From positions 806,001 to 870,000 of the forward strand of contig JAGPYM010000010.1 in the NCBI GenBank assembly GCA_020736575.1: a stretch of 64,000 nt of DNA, in the 5' to 3' direction. Below the pieces are notes generated by a model. The model saw only the letters and a program-made list of their open reading frames with translations, searched no databases and had not been told where the DNA came from. Both the position numbers and the translations under genes were made by a program. Below are positions 1 to 12,800 of the stretch, in pieces. The DNA is from Thelonectria olida. Lineage: Eukaryota > Ascomycota > Sordariomycetes > Hypocreales > Nectriaceae. How positions within the stretch are numbered: position 1 is the first letter of the stretch; each line of letters opens with the position of its first letter.

Positions 1-147
1 GCTATGAAGATTACCGAGGGCCTCCTGAAACGTGCCAGAAGCCGCTGGAGCGTCGACAAGGTGGCCAAGACCCCGTGGGTTGCCGATGCCATCCAGGTCG
101 AAGGAGGACTCCGATTCCGCGAGGAAACAGACGGCGAGGAGGTTTAA
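1..147 (+). CDS. 3' end of an unrecognised protein gene
   Basis: Frame 1 is open from the first base and ends at a TAA at 145-147, giving 48 C-terminal residues. The peptide is mixed basic and acidic and contains the stretch TPWVADAIQVEGGLRF. Its composition and the coding-like third positions (mostly C or G) suggest a genuine exon end, and the T-rich sequence that follows looks like a 3'UTR. I do not recognise the family and the rest of the gene lies outside the window. It could be the last exon of a spliced gene. Confidence 0.6.
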   Translation, partial: AMKITEGLLKRARSRWSVDKVAKTPWVADAIQVEGGLRFREETDGEEV

Positions 148-3100
148 CGATTCTTAAGGTTCCACCACCACTCTCGACCTACGACGGTCGATCTTTTCAC
201 TTCTACCCGGCCATTATCATTCGCTTCATTTTTTTCTGCTCTTCTTTCACGAAAGCAACGCACAACGCCTTCCCAATTCTTCTTCATTCCGAGACAAGCG
301 AACGCACTGCAAAGACTGTGATGCGACGACGAAATCTTATCAGACTTGACTTTTGGAAATCTGTCAAATGACCAACAAATGACTGCGGGAATCAAAGGTA
401 CGGACATTAGGGGAAATATGGGAAACAAACGGTGAACTGTAGGCAAACGGAAAGGCGGGGTGAAACTGGTATTCTGGAAACTGATTAAAACATGTGTATC
501 TTTAGCATTTCTGTTCTTCTTCTTCGTCTTTTTTTCCTTTTGGGGATCCTTCGCTTCTTGGGCCACCTGTTCAGTCTAGGTTTGTTTTTATCTTGTCTTT
601 TTTCTTTTCTTTTTTTGTCTACATTATATCATTATACCACGCGTAAGCTTCCGTCAGGGGTAGAAAAGGTTATACCAAAACATGGATAGACTCGGTGTTC
701 AGTTCAACTTATCTGTACATCACATTATTACATTACTATTAGTATTATCAAAGTACATTATCTTTTCTCTTGGATGTTGTGTTTGTTTTGTCCGCTGTGT
801 TCATTGTTTGCCCACACTGTTTCACACCAAGGGACGATGCCTATCATCTAACACAGTTGGTCAGTGAGTCTCCCGGGTCTACACTCATTCTGAACATGGT
901 CACCGAGACGGACCCATTGCCCAAACATTCTCGGCTGAGATGCAGATGCACCTTCTATCCGGCCCGAAGCCATCCCAGATTCAGCTCTTGCTGCACGAAA
1001 GCGAGGTGTCCGCAGCTGGAAGTGTCCGACTGGACGAGCAGATTGCAAGGCAACTTGGTGTTGACCACTCAGAAGAAAAGACGAACCATGTCCGTAAAAC
1101 GTATTATGCACGCAGTCAGCACGCATGGAGGCATATGAAACCCGGCACTCAGCCCTGTGGACATGACCAGCTACATCACATTGCCAACTGGATATATGCG
1201 TCTTATTCGCCCTCTTGATTCCAGTTCAGGTGCATTTTAGGAATCTCACCCGCGTGTTGTCTCGGACACTGGCCGTGAGGTTGGCCAAAACGCAAGGTCT
1301 CAACCTTGGACGCTCGAATCGCTCGGGTGTCGCGAGTCGTTATGTGATAGCCGTCTTAGTTGCAGGAGGTTCAACACCTTTGTTGAGACTTGCATCGACC
1401 TAACCTCATTGCTCCTAACGGCGTTTGTCACCGACAGCTGCGCCATCCGTGGCTGACAGTCGGCCGCTGCAGATCAATGTCTCGGCAGCACCGACATTTG
1501 ACATTTTCCAGGCACGTCATGCTCAGTCATGCTCACAGCTAAACGACGTCGCGTTAACCTCTCGAGCGATCAGCGGGACTTGACTCTGTCTGCCGGGATA
1601 TGCTTCGTTGCCTTTGCAAAAATAGCAGCACAAACACGCATAATCCTTCCGGATCCGAGTTGACGATCATCCGAGAGCATGGGTCATGTGCCGCTCGGTT
1701 TGGTTCAGAGCGGTCGGGGACGTGATGACGAAGGCCAACCGCGGGCAGAATGGAGAACAGCCGAAATGTCTCGGCTGCTCTGTTTTGGTGGCGCCAGAGA
1801 TGCAAACAGGAGGTCTTGGATGTGAGTCTGATGGCGTCAATCCGGAATGGCCTAACAAATCATGCCAGGCTTCAGGTGCAATGGAGAATACGATTATCCC
1901 AGAGTCAACAACTTACGGTCCAGCGGCATCCAAAGATAGAATAGGACTAACATCGAAGTGACCTGCTGCAGTGGCTAGTTAAAGCGCCGCCCGCAGCCCG
2001 CAGTTGCCGCACCGCTATGATGAGTCTGGAGTCTGCCGTTGTACGGTTGCGGGAAGTAAGATGTGCCGCTTTCTTGTCGGAGCCTTGGATTCACTCGGCC
2101 GAGTGAGTGCCTTCGTTAGGCCAGGCGTTACCTTGAGCCCTCCCACGACAATGGACAAAGACGGCTTGCCTGGCCATGGTGTCCTCGGGAGTGAGCTGGA
2201 AGACTAGCACGTGTTGCACAATGACACTGCAATCTCGTTACTGGCCGCAATCGATGTGTGTAAAACTGTACAAATGATCAAACGCGACGGACTGCCGCGC
2301 GGGCCTCTGAATATCCAGCATCAGGGCTGCTTGTGTGCCGCCTTGACCTCGCCTGCCTCATATCGAATGGGCCCATCTGCGGCTGTGCAAGCCCTGTGCT
2401 CTCTCTTGCGAGTTACCGCTGCGCCAGTCCAGCAGCAGCACCTGGGCGGCACTCGGCTGGGCCTAAGGGCGCCCGCTTGGTCCTCGGGGGGTGTCGGCGA
2501 TGCCCGAGCAAGAGGTTGAGCTTTGTCGCGCAGGCCCCCCACCAAATGCTGGTCAAACCTTTTTCTCTTGCTTGTTCTTGGACTATTTTGGCATGTCGTT
2601 GTCGTTGCGGTAGGGAATAGAATTGCGAACTGAGAGATGGATGAGCTCCCAAGTCATGACCAGCAGCAACAATCACAACAAGAACAAGCTGGTCTGGGGC
2701 TGACAAATACCCGATGCCCATCCACCGGCCAAAACACCACTATGTAACTCCCCAAGGCTCCAAGTCGAAACTGCGGAGGAACTGAGACCGTCCCCGGGTG
2801 CCCAAGTGCCCTCCAAGGCGCGGTGGCGGCGCCACGACCGCCCGCCTTAGAAGACGGCGGGGATGAGCCATGGAGAACCAAGTTCAATGAGAGTTCGCAG
2901 CCGAGACCTGATGCAGAGGTGATCCCGTCGACCTTACCTTAGTGACCTGCCTGACCGTCACCGTCCTCGCGCTGCTGCGCGCCACTCGACACTCACTCGC
3001 CTCGACAAGTTGAGGCGCTCTCATCGCCACCTTTGCTGCTGATCGTCGCCGCCCTCTACACCCGGCCCTGCCGGAGCTGTTTGCCATTGTCAGTATAATC

Positions 3101-4173
3101 AGTGGCGCCCACGGCTCCGGATCAATGCGGGAGAAGGCACCGAACTCCAACGAAGTCTTCTGGAAATGCGAAGGGCAGCCATCGACGGTGCGCCTCCGTC
3201 TTGGTCTGCAGCGACGGCGCTGGAAGGCTTGCACCCTCGGTACATTTCCCTGCTAGCCCGCACACCAGGGGCTGTATCGACTCCCCCTGATTGGTGCCTC
3301 GTCTCGTGTGTGGTGGCTCCGTTCTTCACACCTTCTGCTTCGGGCAACATGGTCGCATGCTTCTCACATGCCCACCCCTGGATCCTCCATCCTCAGTGGT
3401 CAATATGCTGCCCTCCATCCGCTATGCATCATGGCGCTGCCGTCTTTGGTCTCTCCTCGGTCCTTCTCTTGGTAAACACTTCCCAGCACGTTCCCGTTGC
3501 CCAGAGTCATGGCCTTCCCCCTCAAACCAAATCCTCAGCTAGGCCTCCCAGGCTTTCGGCCGTAGTCTTGTCGTGAGGGAAAACCACCCCTGAGCACCCA
3601 GCATTGTCCCCTCTTATCTTCCTCTTGACACCCCGCGGACAGGCGCTCCAGACTCCTCGACACAGTAGATTGGCTTGCCTTTCCGGGAAACTTAGGCGAG
3701 GGAACTTTTGCTGGCCTCTCTCACGCGCAGCACTTGGCGTCCCGTCCACTGAGTCTCTCTGGCAGTGGTGGCATCTGCGGCCCTATCACACCAGCTGCTC
3801 CCCTATCTCCCTGCCAGTGCGCAAGTCTGGGGAACGATAACGTTTACAAGGCCCTGGCCAACTCTCTGGTGTGTGTGTGTGTTGCCGTTTTGGTTGCCAG
3901 TTGCCCGTCCCCAGTGCACGCCCGCTGCGCGCCCCGTTTCTTCCATCTCTTATTATACGTACCCAGGCGATCATGGGCACTTCTGCCCGTTTGTTCATAC
4001 TCTCGTTCTCGACCTCCATTTTGAGCTCGTCCGCTCGCCACTTTGACGAGTGATGAATCCACGCATTGGCGACTGAGGACCCAGCCGATGCTCTCGACTC
4101 GTCCGAGTCCGTTTCTGACTGTCCTCCAGCCAGCGGATCGGGCCTCCTCAGTCGACTTGGGCGCTCTGGCGCC
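148..4173. other. 4 kb gene-free stretch: 3'UTR of left gene, then leader/promoter of the Clr5 gene
   Basis: Positions 148-850 are AT/T-rich with long pyrimidine runs (about 505-620), as expected of a 3'UTR and terminator. From about 850 to 3600 only short incoherent reading frames occur and none shows family-like sequence. Positions 3600-4060 are pyrimidine-rich with a short GT run near 3870, typical of a fungal promoter or leader. Two upstream ATGs sit just before the next gene and are listed separately. Confidence 0.5.
4053..4076 (+). promoter_or_regulatory. upstream ORF (7 codons) in the leader of the Clr5-domain gene
   Basis: ATG at 4053 is followed by six more codons and TGA at 4074-4076, ending 97 nt before the proposed start at 4174. 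A second upstream ATG at 4088 opens a frame that runs to 4270 and so overlaps the main start. If the transcript begins upstream of 4053, both would reduce initiation at 4174. No transcript data are available here. Confidence 0.4.
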
Positions 4174-7006
4174 ATGTTCAATCCTTCAGCGGGTAGGCCT
4201 CGTGCTTCCGACTCCAACGAAGCCGCTCCGTATGGCTTCACCGATCAGGCCTGGTCAAAGTTTGGCCTAAACACCTCGACGGCTTCCTCAATCCAGCCCT
4301 CCCAGCCCTCCCATGCCTCGGGGCGCAACTTTGATGACTCTTCCGACATGGACTGGACGCCCTCCCTATCCGACTACCAACAACAACAATCTTTCATCCA
4401 ACCAATCGACAGCGATGTAGACATCCAGAACAACATGGGCTCTATCCAGGCCCAGAGCCACAGCGGAAGAAACGCCGGCGTCGGTCGCTTGGTTGCGCAT
4501 TTCGAGAACAAGGGCTTTGCACCCGCGCCGCCGCTGCCTCCACGACCGTCAAATACTGCGACGAATCCCACGAATACGAATCCGCAAACGTCATCGCCCT
4601 TTGGGAATTTCGGCTTCGCTTCTCCCAATCTCGCCTCTCCTCTCTCCAGTCCATCCGAAGTCAACTATGCCTCCTTTGGCGGCCAGTCGCGGGTCGCCAG
4701 TCCCATCGCAAGCCCACCTCCCATGCCTTTCTCCGGATTCCAAGCCATGACCCAAGCACCCGGTCAGGTTTCGTCTGGTCCTTTTGGAAGTATGAATAGC
4801 TTCATGGCAAACGATCGGATGAATAGCTCAATCGACATGGGCATGCAGTCGCCAATGATCACATCTCCAATGACCTCAACACCAATGGTCACAACTCATA
4901 TGCCAACATCCTCAATGCACGCATCAACCATGGCCACGCCAAAGGTGACGACTCCCTCAACAACCGGAGTTCCGGGAACACCTGGGTTCGCCATCTGGCG
5001 ACCACCTGTCCCAGGGACCCCCAAACCCGTCATGGCTCAGTCTCAGGGCAGCAGTAATAGTACTGGCAATACTGGTGGGCACTTTGCCAAACCACCTGTC
5101 CCTTCCACACCTAAGCCTGTGATGAATGCTGGAAGTCAGTTCGTTCTGGATTTTAATAATTCCAGCTCCGGTATCCGGAAAGCCCCTGCTAGAGTACCAT
5201 CAAAGCAACCGGCAAGGCAGCCAGCACGTCGCCCTTCAAGACAACAGCTTCCTGTGCCCACACCTGTATTCAGTCCTTCGCCAACGCCAAAACAAGAACT
5301 CAAACAAGAACCCCAAACACCTCAACTGTCTCAAATCTCTCCCGCACCTCTACCCGTTAGTATCCAAGTCCAGTCTCGCAAGTCGATATCTAACCAATCT
5401 CAGGCTGAACGGCGACCTTCAGTGTCTCTCCGCCCCCAGACAGGTACTCGACCGTCACGGGAACAGGTTCCTGCCGAGGCTTGGGAGTCATTCAAGTCGA
5501 CGATCAGAACTCTCTACCTCGAGGAGAGGAAACCCCTCAAAGAAGTCATGAACATCATGACTGAGAAGTATGGGTTCCAGGCGACGTAAGTAACTTTGCC
5601 CATTTGGCTCGTTCTTTGCTAAACGTAACAGTCCAAAAATGTACAAGACTCGGTTCTCTCAGTGGGGGTTTGTTAAGAACAATACCGAGGAAGAGGTCAA
5701 GCGGTTGCTTTCCATGAAGTTCCAGAGAGACGCAGAGGGCAAAGTGTCCGAATTCGTTCGAAACGGCAAGGTAGTCAACCTGGGGACTTATCTGAAGCGA
5801 AAAGGCGTGACAGAGTACGACTTGATCGATTTCGAACAACCGGCAGACCTTCCAGCGCACGTCAAATGTCGAACCCCGACGCCTCCACCAGCAACTGGAT
5901 GCCTCTCTCCGGAAATGCAGAGAGCGCAAGAGATTGTCATTGCCAACATTCGGAAAGCCTTCCTACAATGCCGCCAGTCCGAGGTTGAAACCGAGACCCA
6001 AGTCGGATGGCCCACCATTATGGTATGGGGGGCTGGGTCGAGCGAGCTGTTATTGGAAGCGAATCGGTTCTTCGAACAGAGTGATCATGACCAAGGTGGT
6101 CATTATCTGATGCTAGCGTTTAAGGAACTGGAAATGGACCTGAAAAAACTGTCACCTCAGGGCATCAAGGAGTTACTTTTGGGAATGGTCAATCGCGATC
6201 CAGGAATGATGACGGCACTTTGCAAGTATCTCGCAGCCTTCTCATCAACCAACTTTGAGCGCTCCCATCCCCTTCGACAAATCTTCGCTTGCTTGTACGA
6301 GGTGCAGCAGAAGCATGGCTCTTCGACTTTGTCAGAACTCTTGTGGCATAGTATTTCCATGATTGCAGAAGAGTTGGAAGCCATATACGGTCGACGCCAT
6401 CCATACGTCGCGCGAACCTGGATCGACTTGGCCATGTTTTATAACATTGCAAATGCGGAACGATTGGAGAAGTTGGTGACGGAGCTTCGACTCCTCCAGC
6501 GACAGATGGAACATCGACTCGGCATGAATAGTGTTGACGTTCTTGTACTGCGATATGCCATCTGTCAGTTAATGTTTTCTGCGAATCCCAACTCGGATAA
6601 CACCAAACAAACCGCTATGGACCTTTGGAACCACATGCGCAGTATGGGCTACGTGTATGCCGTCCGAGACTCTCGACCAAACGTGTACTGTTATCACAGC
6701 CCGGTCAAGGTGGATCCATGGACGAAACGATGTCGACGAAGATACGAGACGGGGCTCCGATTCATGGAAGAGCATGTGGGCGTAAAAATCTTGCCTTACT
6801 TCGAGGAGGATTTCCACACGACGGAACACGCCGAAGATCATATCCCCCAGCAAGTGCACCATCACCATGTTCCGCAGCAGATGTCCCATCACCAATCACA
6901 GTATTCATCCCAACAACAGATGTCTCAGCAAGCTCCAAATCCTCAAGATGCCTGGGCTGCCGCAATGGGAATGTCATCAGGACCGAGATGGGGTGGCTTC
7001 ATCTGA
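4174..7006 (+). CDS. Clr5-domain protein (2 exons)
   Basis: Exons are 4174-5585 and 5632-7006, predicting 928 residues. The 46 nt intron has a GTAAGT donor, a GCTAAAC-like branch site and a CAG acceptor. Splicing joins ...YGFQAT to PKMYKTRFSQWGFVKN, restoring a complete Clr5 domain (about residues 433-490), the helical N-terminal module of many filamentous-fungal proteins and of fission yeast Clr5. Residues 1-430 are Ser/Pro/Thr-rich and disordered, with a Met/Thr-rich part and two GTPGFAIWRPP/GTPKPVM-like repeats. The second exon is a long helical region ending in a His/Gln-rich tail. Function is not established; a nuclear regulatory role is inferred from the Clr5 domain. The start is the first in-frame ATG. 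The frame is open back to 4057, so an upstream exon or a non-ATG start (TTG 4066) is possible. Confidence 0.85.
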
Positions 7007-7799
7007 GCTGGATCTCTGAAGTCTATCATTCTCGTTATCGTGGAGCCGGATTGCCTCGCTTACAACGGCAAACGCTCGCGTAATCGGAAGCGTTGGTTTC
7101 CGTTCATCGGCCGCCTTGTTCCAACTATCCACACAGCTCGGAGTCTGGGGTGGCCATTTTCTTGTGTTAATTCACGTTCCTTGCACAGAACGGCGTTCGG
7201 AGTGCCTTATATGGCACACAGGAGGAGAGAGTCGGTGGATTTTGTTTCTGTTTGATTTTTTTGCATACCATGTACAATAGGATCGGTACCTCTCGGCGAT
7301 TGGCCAGGCGGAGGAGTTGTTGGCGGTCTAATGACGAGATGAGACGACGTGGGCAGGGGGCCGTGGTGATGTTCGGAGATGGTGGGAGGCTGAGAAAGGA
7401 GGCGCAACGGAGAACCAGAGTAAAAGGAGGAATCAAAGGAAGGAAGGAAGGAAGGACATCTGGATTTTTTGTTCCCTCAGGGAAAGAGGGAAGGCGATAC
7501 CCAAACAACAAATGCATTCTGCGGAGAGGAAGGAGCAGTAACTCAAAGGGGACGACACTCGACAGGCAGGCAGAGCGATTACTAGAAAATACATTGAACT
7601 TCAAATTACCATGATGACACCTCATTTCCATCGTTAGATTCCTCGTCATTGTCGTAGATATTGTGTCTTCGTCGTGCATGTTACAGAGCAATGGAAGCGA
7701 AGCAGATACGCGATGCAGTATGATTGCTTATCCGAAATATCCCCGGCGCAAGCAAACCACCACAAACTTCATCACCAACTTAATCACACTAGGTCAATT
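7007..7799. other. intergenic: 3'UTR of Clr5 gene and promoter of TRM61-like gene
   Basis: No gene seen. A short GGAA tetranucleotide run lies at 7437-7456 in a purine-rich stretch (7320-7460). The sequence before 7800 is C/A-rich, as in many fungal leaders. Confidence 0.5.
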
Positions 7800-9168
7800 A
7801 TGCCCAGCACTACAATGCGCCCAAGATTGTTCGCCCCCGGGCGATTCTTGCCCTTGAACACAAATCGCGCATACTCTTCAAAACGCACCATAAGAGGTGC
7901 TTAACCACAACCTTCCCTTCCAATAGCTCCATCTGACGAAATTCACCACTAGCAAACGATATCCTCTTCCTCCGTCAAAAAGGCAAATTCGGCCCCCGCT
8001 GGGTCCTCACCGAACCTCTCAAACCAGACCGCCGCGTCAAGCTCGGATATGGCGCCTCTGTCAATTCTTCGGAGCTCATCGGCCGCTCCCTTCTCGATGG
8101 CGTGCTCGATTCGTCCGGTCGAGAAGTCATCATCCACGAGCCGTCCATGGCGGCATACCTCATCAACAGCGCCCGAATGGCCACGCCGGTACGAGATCCT
8201 GCGGCCTCTCATACTCAGGATCAATTGGCGCTGACGATGTCTCCTAGATATATCCCCATGACGCAAGCACCATCGTCACGCTACTCGATTTGAACCTCCC
8301 CCGACCAGGCGAAGAGGACGACGCCGATGCACCTCCGTTCGAGATATTCGAAGCCGGCACCGGAATGGGCAGCTTAACCCTGCACATTGCCCGCGCTCTG
8401 CACGCCGCGAACCTCCCTACCACTCCATCCCTTCGCGATGCCCTCTGCACGGCAAAGTACAAATCTGGCGAATTCGGACTCGACCTTGATCCTGAGCACC
8501 AGGCCGCGTACGACGACTACCGAAGCTCTCGTCGGGCTGTCCTTCACACTCTCGACCGGAACACCAAGCACTCTCGCGCTGCGCACAAGCTAATTCGCCA
8601 GTACCGCCGCGCATTGTACTTCCCAACCATCGACTTCCACGTTGGATCCATCGAAGAATACATCAACAACCGTCTCTCCCAGACCAACGGTGAGCCCTTC
8701 CTCGACCACGCCATCCTCGACCTTCCCTCGGCCCACGATAACGCCCAAGACGTCATTCAGGCGCTCAAGCCCAATGGACTCCTGATCCTCTTCAAGCCGT
8801 CCATCAGCCAAATCGGCGAGTTTCAAACCTGGGCAAGGGAGGCTGACCAGCCAGTACGCTTCGAGAGGGTCATTGAGCTGCCCGTCACTACTACGGCCGA
8901 CGGCATTCGTGACACAGGCGGTGGTAGAGAGTGGGATGTCAAGACCGTCGTGCCTAAAGGCGCTGACCCTGACTCCCAACCCGTCCAGGTAATGCGTCCC
9001 AAGGTTGGCGATCGCGTTGCGGGAGGTGGGTTCGTTGCTTTGCTACGCCGGTATCCTGTGTCAAAAACGGCATCCGAAGATCAACCCATCGAAGAAGATG
9101 CGTCGTCTGAGCTACTAGAGTCCTCGTCACCTACGAAGTCGGATGCCCCATCCGGCACCCACTTGTAA
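7800..9168 (+). CDS. TRM61-family tRNA (adenine-N1)-methyltransferase, probably mitochondrial (3 exons)
   Basis: Exons 7800-7896, 7953-8188 and 8248-9168 give 417 residues. Both introns (56 and 59 nt) restore frame and have CTGAC branch sites; the first donor is a weak GTGCTT. Residues 1-30 are Arg-rich without acidic residues and contain NRAYSS, typical of a matrix-targeting presequence. The middle holds the TRM61 N-terminal module (LIGRSLLDG) and the family hallmark YPHDASTIVTLLDL. The SAM-binding motif EAGTGMGS is at 146-153 and the DLP catalytic-loop motif at about 269-271. The family methylates N1 of adenine (usually A58) in tRNA; mitochondrial location is inferred. An insertion rich in charged residues separates motif I from the rest. 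The C-terminus is Ser/Glu-rich. The gene converges on the next one. Confidence 0.85.
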
Positions 9169-9879
9169 ACTGCTTGTATCAACACCACTGTATTATAAGA
9201 TTTAAAAGATATAGTCAAAAGTCACTTAGATAGACATCCCCAGGATTCAAAATAAAATAACAATCAAATGCCGCTTGCTATTTGCTTCCCCAAATCATCA
9301 GTGGGTATCTCTATGCACATGCTAATATACGTGCCATCGTTTTAAGTCGTGCTCCCTGTTGTCGTCATGATCATGAATCCTCCTCGTCCACTGCACTTCT
9401 TCCCACCCAACTCTTCCATGTTCCCGTGGGAGAGACCAGAAAAGTGCAATGCTCAGCATTGCGCTCCCCAAATGGAGCACCCCATTAAGATGCTGGACCC
9501 GCTTTCCCTTGTATTCCAAAAGCTTCCAGGCTCATTATGTATAAAGAAAACCAATACATCCAGTGCTGGGTCCTCCGGCCAGCGGCAAAAAGAAAAGAAT
9601 ATGCAATAAAGTAAAACAAAAAACGATGTATCGTCACTGAGAGGACGCGGTGTGTGCGGTGATAAATATCCAAGCACCCAACTAAGGGTTGGATTGTGCC
9701 AGAACCCGTGCTGTAAAGTCCGGTTCGGCGAGAATGTAGAAGTTGTAGGTTAGGCTTGCGCCATATAGTGTCTTCCAATCTTGAATGCCTCCATGTATGC
9801 ATTATGCTGGCCCGTGATAGTGAAACAGGATAGGAAATATAAAATAACAAGGGAGGCCGAGGACCAGGAACCAAGTCGA
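9169..9879. other. convergent intergenic region (two 3'UTRs)
   Basis: AT-rich, with AATAAA-like signals near 9250 and 9605. No gene seen. It lies between two stop codons facing each other, so it should hold only the 3' ends of the flanking transcripts. Confidence 0.55.
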
Positions 9880-12800
9880 TTAGAGGCTGGTGACACGGTC
9901 AGGAGCGCGAGCGCAACAGACCATCAACTTCAGACTTGTTCCGAGTTCTTCGCACTCCGAGAGCAATGGCTTGTCGTTCCAAATGCTCTTGCCGGTGGGG
10001 TTCTCGGCAGCGTTCTCGTAGCAGCGAGTGTACCACCATCGCCCCACGCGACTCACCATTTTGGTGATGCCTTCGTCAGCCAAAGGACTGGTGTCTTTCA
10101 TCATCTCTGCCAGACTAGGCTGCTCCTTCTTCTTTTCGGGGTTCTTGGCCCTGGCGCTATTTGAGCGAGTCACAGAACTGGCTGCTGGGACACCGACCCG
10201 AGCAGCTTTGATGTTCGTGAAGCCAGCCTTGCCAAGGAGGCGAAGGATGAGATCGGCAGTTGATGAGAGATTGGTGTCAGGTGTTTTCTCATTGACCCTC
10301 TCCTTCAGGCGTCTGATTGTACGACGTCCTTGATTACCCATGTTGTTCAGGTCGACATCAAGAATTGAAAGCTCAATGTAACCATCAGGCTTGAGCACAC
10401 GACGAGCCTCGTTAAGAATGCTGCGATAGTATGACTCTGGTGCTGCAACAGGAAACCTGTAGACAACCGCGGTGAAGCTTTGGGGAGCGAAAGGGAATTT
10501 GTCGAGGTGAGACATGTATTGGATCTGGTGGTGATTTGGGGGACTCAAAGGGAAGCTCGACGATGAGCTTCGAAGGTCTTCAGGGAGGGGAGCTCGAGGC
10601 GAAAGGTTGAAGAAGGTGGCGGCTGGGTATGTCTCTGCGGCGTAGAATGACCAGTCATCGTTGCCAAGGCCATCAATGACAAGGATTGAATGTCTTTTGA
10701 GCGACCCTTCGACAGGAACAAGATCGTGTCGGACGTCGCTGAACAATACATGACCAAACGTCAGCCACTTGCTGACTGTCATTGAGCCAACGCGCAGATT
10801 GACCTGTGCAAGCGGCGAGTTGTCTTCAGATGAGATGCTTGAGACTGACACCCTCTGTTTTCCAGACGATCGACTACCTCGTCGAGATTCGCTGCGCTTT
10901 GCTCTGCTGACCACCTCGATGCTGCTATTTCGGCTATGGCGGCCTGAGGCTGCTTCGGGTACGGGGAAAGAGGTAGAGGTAGGGCTGGTATGAGGTTGGA
11001 ATGCAGCTCTAATCCTCTCTGTCATGTCGGCACTGTAGGTGCTGGAACCAGTAGTGGCCTTGGAAAGGGTAGAGGCTTTACGCTCGTCGAAAGCAATCGT
11101 AGGTGACTCCAAGGCCTTTCCCTTGGCGGCCAACTTTGAATGATACGTCTCCAGATGGAAAGGAGTACCCTTCGACGACGATGCTGAGGCAGGTGGCTTG
11201 GAGTTGTCTTCTCCGAGTAAATCATTGTATTCATCCCAAACCTCGTCTTCCGCTGGGGGGTCGTTGGGGTTTGGAATAACAGCAGTGGCCTCGGAGAAGG
11301 AGAAGCCTCGAGAGCAACTTGAGCTTGACGTGCAGATGGTTCCGCTCGAGTTCTTGCGGGGTGAGAAAGAGAGGAACTCTCGACTGGGGCGTTTGGGCTC
11401 CGGTGACTGTGAGCCGCGATTTGAAGAGATGTTCGTCCCACTGCCAATGGTTGAGCCCTCCATGGTAAGCTCGGGAACTGGAGATGAGGGCTTGGGGGGG
11501 CTTGGCCCTGTTGCAACTGGGTCGATATCAAACACGAAGGGTTGATTAGGCAACTGCATACTTGCCCGGAAAGGTCGAGAGAAGCTCTTGGGGGACAGGT
11601 GGTCAGGCCGATTGCTAACGACCTTGGGGATTCTTCCCACTTGGGGTAGTCGACTGCGCCGGGTCTTGTCGGCGCTTGTGGGCGGAGCAGCGAGCGTCTT
11701 CGGGGCCGGCTGGGGTACCGGTGCCGGTGCCAGTGCCTTGGGCTTCACATCAGGCACGCGCTGGCGTGGCTGTCGAAGCTGAAGAGGGGTGCTATTTGAT
11801 GCCTTTGGGATCTGTGGGGTGGTTTGCTTGATCTCGGGGGCACTGACGCTCGGAGACTTCCCATAGACTTCAGCACGCCTCAGCACTTCCTGCACATCCA
11901 TGGGCTCGCTGTCCTCCTGCTCGGACGAGTCCATCATTGTGTAGAAGGCAACGGGCTTCTCCTTTACCACCTTGACGGTAGCCTTGACTGGTTCGCCCTT
12001 CTTGGGGCTGTCATTCTGCGATCGCCCAAACAAGTTCCATTTCCGAGGGGATCGTGAACGCTTAACCAGCTTCTTGGGGGCGGGATGAGCTGAGTTGATA
12101 TCACGGGATATTTCCCGTTGGAGTTCAAAGTGCGATTCATCAGACAGAATGCTAGTGTCGAAACTCGTCAATGGCGATGTGGTATTCCCAGAGGTGTTGA
12201 TTGGCTGCGGCAGCCTCAAGGGGTCATCAGGGGAGGACCGCAGTCGATGAACAGATCTTCGGAAAGCCAGACTCTGCTTCATCGTAATCCCTTCAGAGTC
12301 GCTACTATCGGACGGTCGGCGGTAACCGAAGGCAGGATGGGGAGTGCGCGACATCGGAGAGGGCCAAAGAGTGTGTCTCGGCTGCGAGCTGAGTGAATCG
12401 GAGCTTTGCTTGGGTTGGCTTTGGGCAAGACTTTGGTCACTCTCGTTTCGAGAGAGCTCCGAGCTAGTATTGCGGTTTTCAACGACTTCACCGCCAGCGA
12501 TGATGACAGGGTTCATGCGTTCTGCAAAGAACGGATCATTGCTAGAGACGGTTTCTTGGGAAGAGTGTGCTCCAGGAGACGCCCGAGTCACACTGATACT
12601 ACTGCTTCGACGGCGGATGCCCCCAACGCGCCCGTAGCCCTCGTGGCCGGTGCCAGCTACAGGGCCCTTGCGAAGTGTCTTCTTCTTCTCCTTTTCTTTC
12701 TTCTCCGCAGGAGCTGCATCCACCGGAGCCTTCTTTCGGCCGAAGAAGGCGAAGCGAGAGAAGGTGCTCGTAACATTAGGGCTGGGTGTTCGAATGGGGC

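Noticed and set aside
4066..4173. N-terminal extension of the Clr5 protein from a TTG
   Set aside because: No ATG in this in-frame stretch; kept only as a possibility if an upstream exon exists.
8284..8300. tRNA B-box-like sequence
   Set aside because: Lies inside the TRM61-like coding exon and no cloverleaf can be formed around it.
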